Shown here: positions 24,328 through 30,520 of the stretch, in pieces
Layout: every line of letters starts with the position of its first letter
Position numbering within the stretch: position 1 is the first letter of the stretch
Assembly: GCA_035705495.1 (NCBI GenBank)
Contig: DASSWB010000079.1
Coordinates: forward strand, 1-36,682
Source: DASSWB01 sp035705495
GTDB taxonomy: Bacteria; Bacteroidota; Bacteroidia; Flavobacteriales; Flavobacteriaceae
Direction of reading: 5' to 3'
DNA: 36,682 nucleotides
Notes under the pieces: generated by a model
Told to the model about the DNA's origin: nothing
What the model saw: only the letters and a program-made list of their open reading frames with translations
The model's database searches: none
Position numbers and translations under genes: made by a program

Positions 24328-25446
24328 TTATTGATTTGTATTTTCCCCTTCGCTTAAACTCAATAAAAGTTTTGCTGCGGCAAAAGCTGTGGTCTCATTA
24401 TTTTCAATAGCTTGTAATTGGTTTTTCAACTCGATTTTGACCTCTGGTTTGTTATAAAAATTGTTTTTTATGGATTCGTTGATGGTTTGAAGTAACCAAA
24501 ATTTGTTTTGTTGATGTCGTTTTTTTTCGAAATGCCCATTCTTGAAAGCATGGTCCACATATTTCAGGATCAGTTGCCAAATGTCATCAATTCCTTGATC
24601 TTCAAGAGCGCTGGCGAGTAAAACCTTTGGAACCCAATTATTTTCTTTGGGTGGATACAAATGCAATGCCCGGTTAAATTCAACTTTGGCACGTTTTGCA
24701 GCTTTAATATTTTCTCCGTCGGCTTTATTAATGACAATCGCATCGGCCATTTCCATAATTCCACGTTTAATTCCCTGTAATTCGTCTCCCGCACCTGAAA
24801 TTTTTAAAAGTAAAAAAAAGTCGGTCATACTGTGAACGGTGGTTTCACTTTGCCCTACACCAACAGTTTCAATTAAAATCGTATCAAAACCTGCCGCTTC
24901 ACATAGAATTATTGTTTCCCTTGTTTTTTTCGCCACGCCACCTAAAGAATCACCTGAAGGTGAAGGTCGGATAAATGCATTTTCCTCTTTTACAAGATTT
25001 TCCATTCTTGTTTTGTCGCCCAAAATACTACCGTTCGATAAAGAACTTGTAGGATCTACAGCCAAAACGGCAACTTTTTTTCCTTGCTGTATTAACCGAC
25101 GGCCGAAAGATTCTATAAACGTGCTTTTTCCCACTCCTGGAACGCCTGTAATCCCAATGCGGACAGAATTATTCGCAAATGGCAAACATTTTTCAATCAG
25201 TAAATCGGCTTTATTTCGATGCTTCGGGTGGTTGCTCTCTACAAGTGTAATACTCTGGCTCAAAGCTGTTTTATCTCCCGAAAGCAATTTCTTCAGAAGA
25301 GAATCCACATCGATTTCCTTTTGCCGTAAAAGCTTTATTTTTTTAGATAAGATTGGGTTTACGTTGGTACTGGACGAATTGTTTTTCGTTTCCTTTAAAG
25401 CTGAAGTTTTGGATAAAGGTTTTTTCAACGCTGGAATATTTACCAC
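24328..25446 (-). CDS. meaB: Methylmalonyl-CoA mutase-associated GTPase MeaB
   Basis: G3E-family GTPase that guards and loads adenosylcobalamin into methylmalonyl-CoA mutase. Up to 372 residues. Seen: P-loop GVPGVGKSTF, AVDPTSSLSNGSILGDKTRM, the switch region ETVGVGQSET, NKADGEN as the guanine-specificity motif, and a C-terminal helical dimerisation part. The start is uncertain: GTG 25446 overlaps a -7 box (25446-25453), so TTG 25428 (366 residues) may be the real one; no ATG is available near. It pairs functionally with the cobalamin adenosyltransferase at 34323. It is convergent with the MazG-like gene and divergent from ohr. Confidence 0.92.
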   Translation of the reverse strand: MVNIPALKKPLSKTSALKETKNNSSSTNVNPILSKKIKLLRQKEIDVDSLLKKLLSGDKTALSQSITLVESNHPKHRNKADLLIEKCLPFANNSVRIGITGVPGVGKSTFIESFGRRLIQQGKKVAVLAVDPTSSLSNGSILGDKTRMENLVKEENAFIRPSPSGDSLGGVAKKTRETIILCEAAGFDTILIETVGVGQSETTVHSMTDFFLLLKISGAGDELQGIKRGIMEMADAIVINKADGENIKAAKRAKVEFNRALHLYPPKENNWVPKVLLASALEDQGIDDIWQLILKYVDHAFKNGHFEKKRHQQNKFWLLQTINESIKNNFYNKPEVKIELKNQLQAIENNETTAFAAAKLLLSLSEGENTNQ

Positions 25447-25453
25447 AAATTTA
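25446..25453 (-). promoter_or_regulatory. -7 box overlapping the annotated meaB start
   Basis: On the minus strand TAAATTTG; its last G is also the first base of the GTG at 25446. If used, transcription begins about 7 nt inside the long frame, favouring TTG 25428 as start. Confidence 0.45.
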
Positions 25454-25525
25454 GGAATTCATTTCTTTAATAGTTAGCTTTAACTGAGTATATTCAAAAT
25501 CATATAATTTTTAAAAAACAGAAGA

Positions 25526-25951
25526 ATGAAATCATTGTATAAAGCAAAAGCAACCACGACCGGCGGACGTGAAGGACATGTAAAAACCGAGGACGGAATC
25601 ATCGATATGAAACTCAGTGTTCCAGCTGAAATGGGAGGAAAAGGCGGAGAATACACAAATCCCGAGCAACTTTTTGCTGCAGGATATTCAGCATGTTTTG
25701 GAAGTGCTTTACAGCATGTAGCTAAAACACATAAAAAGAATTTGGGCGATTTTAGCGTAACGGCAATTATTGATATAGGAAAAAACGAAGAAGATATGTT
25801 TCAATTAGCAGCCATTCTAGATGTTTACATTCCAGATGTAGATATTGAAACGGGTGAAATGCTCATTAACGAAGCACATGAGGTTTGTCCTTATTCAAGA
25901 GCAACGATGGACAATATTGATGTTACTCTAAATCTGTTATTGGACGAATAA
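25526..25951 (+). CDS. ohr: Organic hydroperoxide resistance protein Ohr
   Basis: Thiol peroxidase of the OsmC/Ohr fold that reduces organic and fatty-acid hydroperoxides. 141 residues, the typical Ohr length. Seen: YKAKATTTGGREGHV at the start, catalytic Cys57 in GYSACF, resolving Cys121 in EVCPYSRAT, and the active-site partners Arg15 and Glu47. All four key residues are present at the spacing expected for Ohr rather than OsmC. No ohrR regulator is adjacent. The gene is divergent from meaB and is followed by a bidirectional terminator. Confidence 0.95.
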   Translation: MKSLYKAKATTTGGREGHVKTEDGIIDMKLSVPAEMGGKGGEYTNPEQLFAAGYSACFGSALQHVAKTHKKNLGDFSVTAIIDIGKNEEDMFQLAAILDVYIPDVDIETGEMLINEAHEVCPYSRATMDNIDVTLNLLLDE

Positions 25952-25967
25952 GTAATTGAATTTTGAA

Positions 25968-26008
25968 AAAAAAATCCGTTGAAGCTGAAGTGCTCTAACG
26001 GATTTTTT
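25968..26008. terminator. Bidirectional terminator between ohr and the DUF2911 gene
   Basis: AAAATCCGTT (25971-25980) pairs with AACGGATTTT (25997-26006) around a 16-nt loop. An A tract precedes and a T tract follows, so it can stop both convergent genes. Confidence 0.85.
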
Positions 26009-26011
26009 ATT

Positions 26012-26569
26012 TTAAAGAGGTTTTATCGGAACAGCGATAGATGTTTGGTCCCAAGCCATGTACATCAAAATAAAATCATTTGACGATTCAAAATTGATGC
26101 TGAATTGTTCTATTACATTATAAGTCCTGTTTACCGGTACTTCAATGGTCAATGCATCAAAATCGGGATTTCTCGAAGGCTTACCGTTTAGATCAACTCC
26201 CCAACTATACATTTTTGAATTGAAAATCACTTTCCAACTTTCTTCCATGGGTATGGTCCAAAGTGTATATTTTCCACTTTTCAAAAGAGAACCGTCAACC
26301 ATAATATCCTGATTGGTCGAAAAAGTAGTGGCTTCATTGGCGCCAGTCCGCCAAACTACATTATACGGCACAAGTCCGCCAAAAATTACCCGTTCTTTTT
26401 TATAAGGTCTGTTATAAAACACTTCCAATTCCAGTCCTGCATTTTTATAAGTAACGGTATCTTCCGGACTGTACGACTTGGTTTGTTTTTTCATTATAAA
26501 AAAAGCGATTGCTATAATTACAATGGCACCCATTGAAATATAAAGAACTTTTTTCAGTGTTTTGTTCAT
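26012..26569 (-). CDS. DUF2911 domain protein, membrane-anchored
   Basis: From ATG 26569 the product has 185 residues. Seen: one N-terminal membrane helix (about 7-27), then a beta-rich domain with the DUF2911 landmarks VFYNRPYKKERVIFGGLVPY, VWRTGANEAT, SGKYTLWTIP, WKVIFN and WGVDL. DUF2911 proteins are widespread in Bacteroidota and of unknown function; the anchor suggests the domain lies in the periplasm. The longer frame from 26599 contains a -7 box (26584-26591), so the internal ATG is chosen. It is monocistronic. Confidence 0.87.
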   Translation of the reverse strand: MNKTLKKVLYISMGAIVIIAIAFFIMKKQTKSYSPEDTVTYKNAGLELEVFYNRPYKKERVIFGGLVPYNVVWRTGANEATTFSTNQDIMVDGSLLKSGKYTLWTIPMEESWKVIFNSKMYSWGVDLNGKPSRNPDFDALTIEVPVNRTYNVIEQFSINFESSNDFILMYMAWDQTSIAVPIKPL

Positions 26570-26583
26570 TATAGGATTTTTTC

Positions 26584-26591
26584 CAAATCTA
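26584..26591 (-). promoter_or_regulatory. -7 box of the DUF2911 gene
   Basis: On the minus strand TAGATTTG, 14 nt before ATG 26569; it predicts a very short leader, as at several other genes here. Confidence 0.5.
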
Positions 26592-26614
26592 AAAAACAAT
26601 TGAACAATAAAGGA

Positions 26615-26645
26615 AAAAACCGTTTCTTTTTTTCGAAACGGTTTT
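26615..26645 (-). terminator. Terminator of the DUF2383-like gene
   Basis: AAAACCGTTTC (26616-26626) and GAAACGGTTTT (26635-26645) form a perfect 11-bp stem with an 8-nt loop. Read on the minus strand it ends in a T run. Confidence 0.88.
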
Positions 26646-26674
26646 CACAGTCTAAGTCAGGTTAAGTAATCTCT

Positions 26675-27172
26675 TTAAATTGCTTTTAATCTTCTTACTT
26701 TAGGATCAGGTTTGTGAGCGGGGACTTCATTTCTTCTCCTGAAAATGATTGCTTTATCCAAACTCTGCAAAATGATATTTCTTTGTTGCAAAAGCATCTG
26801 CTGTATATCTTTCGGTAAATTGGAGGATTTTAATATTTCCGAATATCTACTCAAACATCGTTCGTCTTGTTTTATACAAGAGTTGAGCAATTGTTTCCAT
26901 TTATTTTCCGTTAGAACATTTTTTTCATCAATCCATGTGCGGTGAAGATTTCCTTTCTTGGTGGTGTATTGTAAAGGTTTTATCCCCAATTGGATAAGTT
27001 TTTCTTCTATTTTGTAAGCGAATCGATTGCGGTTTACACTCTCATGGTGTAAAAATCTTTTCAGATCCGCTTCTTGGATGTCTTCACTCGAATTGAAGTA
27101 ACGTCTTTCGGCTTCAAAACAATCAATAAGAAGCCAATTCATTTCATTATAAGTTGTGTATTTTTTTTCCAT
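26675..27172 (-). CDS. Four-helix-bundle protein, DUF2383-like
   Basis: 165 residues, probably of the ferritin-like DUF2383 (PA2169-type) family. Seen: an N-terminal helix with Tyr/Glu-rich DCFEAERRYFNSSEDI, then RFLHHESVNRNRFAYKIEEK, a GIKPLQYTTKKGNLHRTWID linker that resembles the family's G-x-x-P...T..G..HR.W signature, and CIKQDERCLSRYSEIL. The C-terminal tail is basic. No signal peptide. Some family members are stress-induced; the role here is unknown. It is a lone minus-strand gene with its own terminator. An inverted repeat overlaps its likely -7 element (27192-27207). Confidence 0.7.
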   Translation of the reverse strand: MEKKYTTYNEMNWLLIDCFEAERRYFNSSEDIQEADLKRFLHHESVNRNRFAYKIEEKLIQLGIKPLQYTTKKGNLHRTWIDEKNVLTENKWKQLLNSCIKQDERCLSRYSEILKSSNLPKDIQQMLLQQRNIILQSLDKAIIFRRRNEVPAHKPDPKVRRLKAI

Positions 27173-27191
27173 AAGATAAAAATTTTGGACT

Positions 27192-27207
27192 ATTGTAAAG
27201 ATACAAT
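27192..27207. promoter_or_regulatory. Dyad at the likely promoter of the DUF2383-like gene
   Basis: ATTGTA (27192-27197) and TACAAT (27202-27207) are exact inverted repeats 4 nt apart. On the minus strand the sequence contains TATCTTTA, one mismatch from the -7 consensus. This would suit an operator, but no regulator can be named. The rest of 27173-27431 shows no gene; CAATTTTG at 27368-27375 is an imperfect -7 box for the sigma factor gene. Confidence 0.35.
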
Positions 27208-27431
27208 GGCGTGAAGGCCTATTGCTGCCAATAGAAAGTTAAAAACCAGTATTTTAAGAAAATGAAAGGGTAGTTTTAACAACGGATTAAAAGTCATTGG
27301 GAAATATTGAAGAGAATTCTTAATCTGGAGAGAATTTTTCAATAAAAAGAACTTTAAAAAAAATAATCAATTTTGCAACGAAAGGAATTTCCATTCGTCC
27401 TTTAAAACGACAGCAACTTAATCAACCAATT

Positions 27432-27992
27432 TTGTTACAGGATTATCTAATAGAAAAATGCCGGCAAAACGATCGTAAAGCGCAGATCAAGCTTTATAAA
27501 AAGTATTGCGATGGAATGTATTTCGTGGCGTTTCGGTATTTGAAAAATTCTTTTGACGCCGAAGAAGCGGTTCAAGAAGCTTTCATCAAAGCATATCAAA
27601 AACTGCATCAATATAATGGTGAAGTAACTTTTGGGGCTTGGTTAAAAAGAATTGTAATCAATAAATGCATCGATTTTTTAAAAATGAAAAAATTGGAATT
27701 GACGGCAATTAATGAAAGTACTCTGGGTGTTGTTGATGAGAACGAAAACGATTGGATGGTTTCAAATTCTGTGGATATACAATTTATAAAAGACAAAATA
27801 GAGGAGTTGCCGGAAAAGTACAAATATGTGCTCATGCTGTTTTTAATGGAAGGTTATGACCATCAAGAAATTTCACAGATACTGGATATTAAAGAAGTAG
27901 CATCTCGGACCTTATTGCATCGGGGAAAACAAAAATTACAAGAGAAATTAAAAGTACAAAGTAATGGAACAGGATATAAGGGAGCTTTTTAA
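27432..27992 (+). CDS. ECF-type RNA polymerase sigma factor
   Basis: Alternative sigma factor of the ECF group. 186 residues. Seen: region 2 (about 10-80; IKLYKKYCDGMYFVAFRYLK, DAEEAVQEAFIKAYQKL, FGAWLKRIVINKCIDFL) and region 4 (about 115-175; LPEKYKYVLMLFLMEGYDHQ, EISQILDIKEVASRTLLHRGK). The start is taken as TTG 27432: the frame is open upstream but has no ATG, and the first ATG nearby (27459) is out of frame; non-ATG start confidence is moderate. It overlaps the next gene by 29 bp, whose product looks like its anti-sigma factor. Confidence 0.92.
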   Translation: MLQDYLIEKCRQNDRKAQIKLYKKYCDGMYFVAFRYLKNSFDAEEAVQEAFIKAYQKLHQYNGEVTFGAWLKRIVINKCIDFLKMKKLELTAINESTLGVVDENENDWMVSNSVDIQFIKDKIEELPEKYKYVLMLFLMEGYDHQEISQILDIKEVASRTLLHRGKQKLQEKLKVQSNGTGYKGAF

Positions 27993-28551
27993 AAAGGAAA
28001 AAACTTCACATTTACCTTCCATGTCGGAAGGACATATGAAACGTTTTGAGAAGAAACTGGATAAAGAATTTCCGCAGAAAAGAATTCAGAATTATTTGTG
28101 GTGGAAAATAGCTGCCATTTTGATTGTTGCAATTTTCACCGCCACTTTTTTTCTCATTCAAAAATCTTCTGAAGAAATTGAAGTCGTTCATACTCCCGTT
28201 GAAGAGCAAGAAAAGGAAAAATCGGTGCCTCAATTCTCCCTAAGTGATATTTCGCCGGAATATAAAAAGGTCGAAAATTATTATTTGGCAGGTATCAACA
28301 TGGAAATTTCCAAATTGAAAATAACAGATGAGAATAAGGATTTAATCGATTCATTCTTGCAACAATTGGCAATTTTAGATGCTGAATATGCCAAACTAAA
28401 TTCAGAATTAGCAGCCGGAATTAATGAACAAACTATCCAAGCGCTTGTAGATAATTTGAAATTAAGGATGGAATTACTCATGAACTTGAAAACAAAATTA
28501 AAAGAACTTAAAAATTATCCCGATGAAAACACTCGAAAAAATAATGTATAA
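27964..28551 (+). CDS. Putative anti-sigma factor, single membrane helix
   Basis: 195 residues, no clear family match. Seen: a cytoplasmic N-terminal part (about 1-45) with a basic helix MKRFEKKLDKEF; one membrane helix (about 46-65, WWKIAAILIVAIFTATFFLI); then an acidic periplasmic part with a long helical, coiled-coil-like stretch (about 95-185, INMEISKLKI ... LKLRMELLMNLKTKLKEL). This layout, and 29-bp overlaps with both the ECF sigma gene and the next gene, support an anti-sigma role. The zinc motif HxxxCxxC is absent, so it is not a ZAS-type anti-sigma factor. Function is inferred from context. Confidence 0.7.
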   Translation: MEQDIRELFKKEKTSHLPSMSEGHMKRFEKKLDKEFPQKRIQNYLWWKIAAILIVAIFTATFFLIQKSSEEIEVVHTPVEEQEKEKSVPQFSLSDISPEYKKVENYYLAGINMEISKLKITDENKDLIDSFLQQLAILDAEYAKLNSELAAGINEQTIQALVDNLKLRMELLMNLKTKLKELKNYPDENTRKNNV

Positions 28552-29914
28552 ATGCCTACTGGTCGGTATTCTGTGTTGTTCACTGACTGGTTTCGCACAA
28601 AATAAAACACAAAAGCTGAAGCAAAGCATCAAAGCCAATGATGACGTGTCAATAGTGGTTGATTCCAGACATACCAATATAATCTTTGAAACTTGGAACA
28701 AAAATGAAGTGGAAATAGAGGCTTTTTTGGAAACTAAAAAATCTGAAAATCAGAAAGAGGTTTTAAAGAATTGGCATGTTGAAATGGATGGAAACAGGAG
28801 TGAGATAAAAATCACCTCTACCGGTTCCATGGGCGCACCTCCTTTGCCTCCAATTCCTCCTACACCTATAGCTATGAAAGGATTGGAAGAAATAATGGCA
28901 CCTATGATGGAAAATTTGATGGGTCCCATGATGGAAGAATTCGCGAAAAATCCGCTGCCACCAGATTTTCTGGAAAATATTGGCGAAATGAATTTTGATT
29001 ATGAAGCTTATGAAAAAGATGGGGAAGCTTATATGAAAAAATGGGAAAAGAAGGTGGAAGGAAAATTAGGTGCCGATTTCGAAAAAAAGATGGAAGCTTG
29101 GGCAGAATCTTTTGAGAAGGATGCTGAAAAATGGTCAAAGCAAATGGAAGCAGATATGGAAGTTTGGGGAGAAGAATTTGGTGCAAAAATGGAAAAAGAC
29201 ATGGAAGCATGGGGTGAAAAGTTTGGTAAGGAAATGGAAGCATGGGGAGAGCAATTTGGAAAGCAATTTGAAGCACAGATGAATGGAGTAAACCCCGAAA
29301 TATCTAAAGGAGATGGAAAACGTACAATAATCATACGAATGCCAAAAAAATCAATACTCAATTTAAACGTGAGACATGGCGAAGTGAAATTAGCCGAAGT
29401 TACAACCAATTTAAAAGCCACTTTGTCCCACGGTAAATTGACGGGTGAAAACATCAATGGAGAAAAAACCTCCATTGATGTTTCTTACGCGCCCATCTTG
29501 GTCAAAAATTGGGTATATGGAAGGTTAAATACGAATTATGTAAAAAATTGTACGATTGAAAAGGTTGAAAGCATAAAGTTGAATTCGACCTCCAGCAACA
29601 TTCTAATCCAAACACTGGAAAAAACCGGTTTACTCTCCGGAACCTTTGGAAATCTTACGATTAAAGAACTGGAAAAGGATTTTGAAACCCTCAATATCAA
29701 TTTGGAAAACAGTAACTTGGTTTTGAATATTCCCGAAGCTGCATTTAATTTTAGTTACAATGGCTCACAAAGCAGAATTGAATATCCGCAAGGATTAAAG
29801 GTCAAGCCTGTTAAGAACTATGACAATGAATTACTTACGGGGTATTATAAATCCAATAATGGAGACAATACAATTTCGATTAAGGCAAAATTTAGTGAGA
29901 TAACAGTGAAATAA
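28523..29914 (+). CDS. Secreted DUF4097-like protein with 11-residue Trp repeats
   Basis: 463 residues in the ECF operon. Seen: signal peptide (about 1-25, ending TGFAQ); an N-terminal beta part (VVDSRHTNIIFETWNKNEVEIEA split by charged residues); a Pro/Met-rich stretch (about 105-145, PPLPPIPPTP, MMENLMGPMMEE); a charged helical repeat region (about 160-253) with Trp at 174, 193, 204, 215, 230 and 241, mostly 11 apart; and a C-terminal beta-helix-like domain (about 260-463) like DUF4097 adhesin-type proteins (NVRHGEVKLAEV, LKATLSHGKL). An alternative start is ATG 28544. It overlaps the anti-sigma-like gene by 29 bp and is the probable output or sensor of the operon. Confidence 0.8.
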   Translation: MKTLEKIMYKCLLVGILCCSLTGFAQNKTQKLKQSIKANDDVSIVVDSRHTNIIFETWNKNEVEIEAFLETKKSENQKEVLKNWHVEMDGNRSEIKITSTGSMGAPPLPPIPPTPIAMKGLEEIMAPMMENLMGPMMEEFAKNPLPPDFLENIGEMNFDYEAYEKDGEAYMKKWEKKVEGKLGADFEKKMEAWAESFEKDAEKWSKQMEADMEVWGEEFGAKMEKDMEAWGEKFGKEMEAWGEQFGKQFEAQMNGVNPEISKGDGKRTIIIRMPKKSILNLNVRHGEVKLAEVTTNLKATLSHGKLTGENINGEKTSIDVSYAPILVKNWVYGRLNTNYVKNCTIEKVESIKLNSTSSNILIQTLEKTGLLSGTFGNLTIKELEKDFETLNINLENSNLVLNIPEAAFNFSYNGSQSRIEYPQGLKVKPVKNYDNELLTGYYKSNNGDNTISIKAKFSEITVK

Positions 29915-29916
29915 TT

Positions 29917-30405
29917 TTAATGCTTTCTGTTTTTGGTTTTCACAAAAAATGCAACAAGCGCTGAGGTTACCAATCCCATTGCTAAGGCACCAAAAAATGC
30001 TTGTATTAAATAAGAAGTCTGGTTAAAAAAAGCTGCTGCTGCTTCCGCACTCATTCTGTTGTTTTCGACGGCAAAATTTGCTGCATTGTCTAAATATTCG
30101 GGTGAAATAAATTCGAATGTAATGTATTGGGTGAGGGGTGAGGAAAGTGCTACAATAATACTGATCACTATTCCCGAAAGAAATCCTTGAGTCCAACTCA
30201 TGTTACCACGATAGAAATTCTTCTTCTTATCGATTAATGCAAAAACATAAATTAAAACTGCTATTACTGAAAAAAGTAAGGTGTAAACGGGATGCTTTGC
30301 GATCAGTTCATCATGCCATCCCAAAGATTTTTCCAGAACCATCCACAAGAGGCTGGCAATAATGAAAATCACTGCCCATTTAAATTCGATTTTATAGTTT
30401 TTCAT
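29917..30405 (-). CDS. DUF4199 membrane protein
   Basis: 162 residues, mostly membrane. Seen: four helices (about 8-25, 40-58, 75-93, 133-155), a basic cytoplasmic loop (DKKKNFYRGNMSWTQGFLSG), and a conserved G-x-x-x-G containing third helix, all matching DUF4199, a family typical of Bacteroidota. Function unknown. Its stop is 2 bp from the stop of the convergent ECF-operon gene, with no terminator between. A -7 box lies 17 nt upstream of its ATG. Confidence 0.87.
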   Translation of the reverse strand: MKNYKIEFKWAVIFIIASLLWMVLEKSLGWHDELIAKHPVYTLLFSVIAVLIYVFALIDKKKNFYRGNMSWTQGFLSGIVISIIVALSSPLTQYITFEFISPEYLDNAANFAVENNRMSAEAAAAFFNQTSYLIQAFFGALAMGLVTSALVAFFVKTKNRKH

Positions 30406-30421
30406 TTTGAAGGATTTTTTT

Positions 30422-30429
30422 CAAATGTA
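30422..30429 (-). promoter_or_regulatory. -7 box of the DUF4199 gene
   Basis: On the minus strand TACATTTG, a full match to TAnnTTTG, 16 nt before ATG 30405. Confidence 0.55.
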
Positions 30430-30468
30430 AAACAAAAACGACAAAAGCTAAGATTTTGATTTTGCATA

Positions 30469-30498
30469 AAAAAGGCAGTTTAAAATAACTGCCTTTTT
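30469..30498. terminator. Terminator of secA
   Basis: AAAAAGGCAGTT (30469-30480) pairs exactly with AACTGCCTTTTT (30487-30498) around a 6-nt loop; tracts on both sides allow either direction. Confidence 0.9.
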
Positions 30499-30520
30499 AA
30501 ATATTAAAAACACTGAAGAT

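Noticed and set aside
24839..25477. 212-codon plus-strand frame opposite meaB
   Set aside because: Antisense shadow of a well-conserved GTPase gene; no recognisable motif.
29029..29475. 148-codon and 124-codon minus-strand frames in the repeat region of the ECF-operon protein
   Set aside because: Repetitive shadows of the Trp repeat; amino-acid make-up follows the sense repeats.
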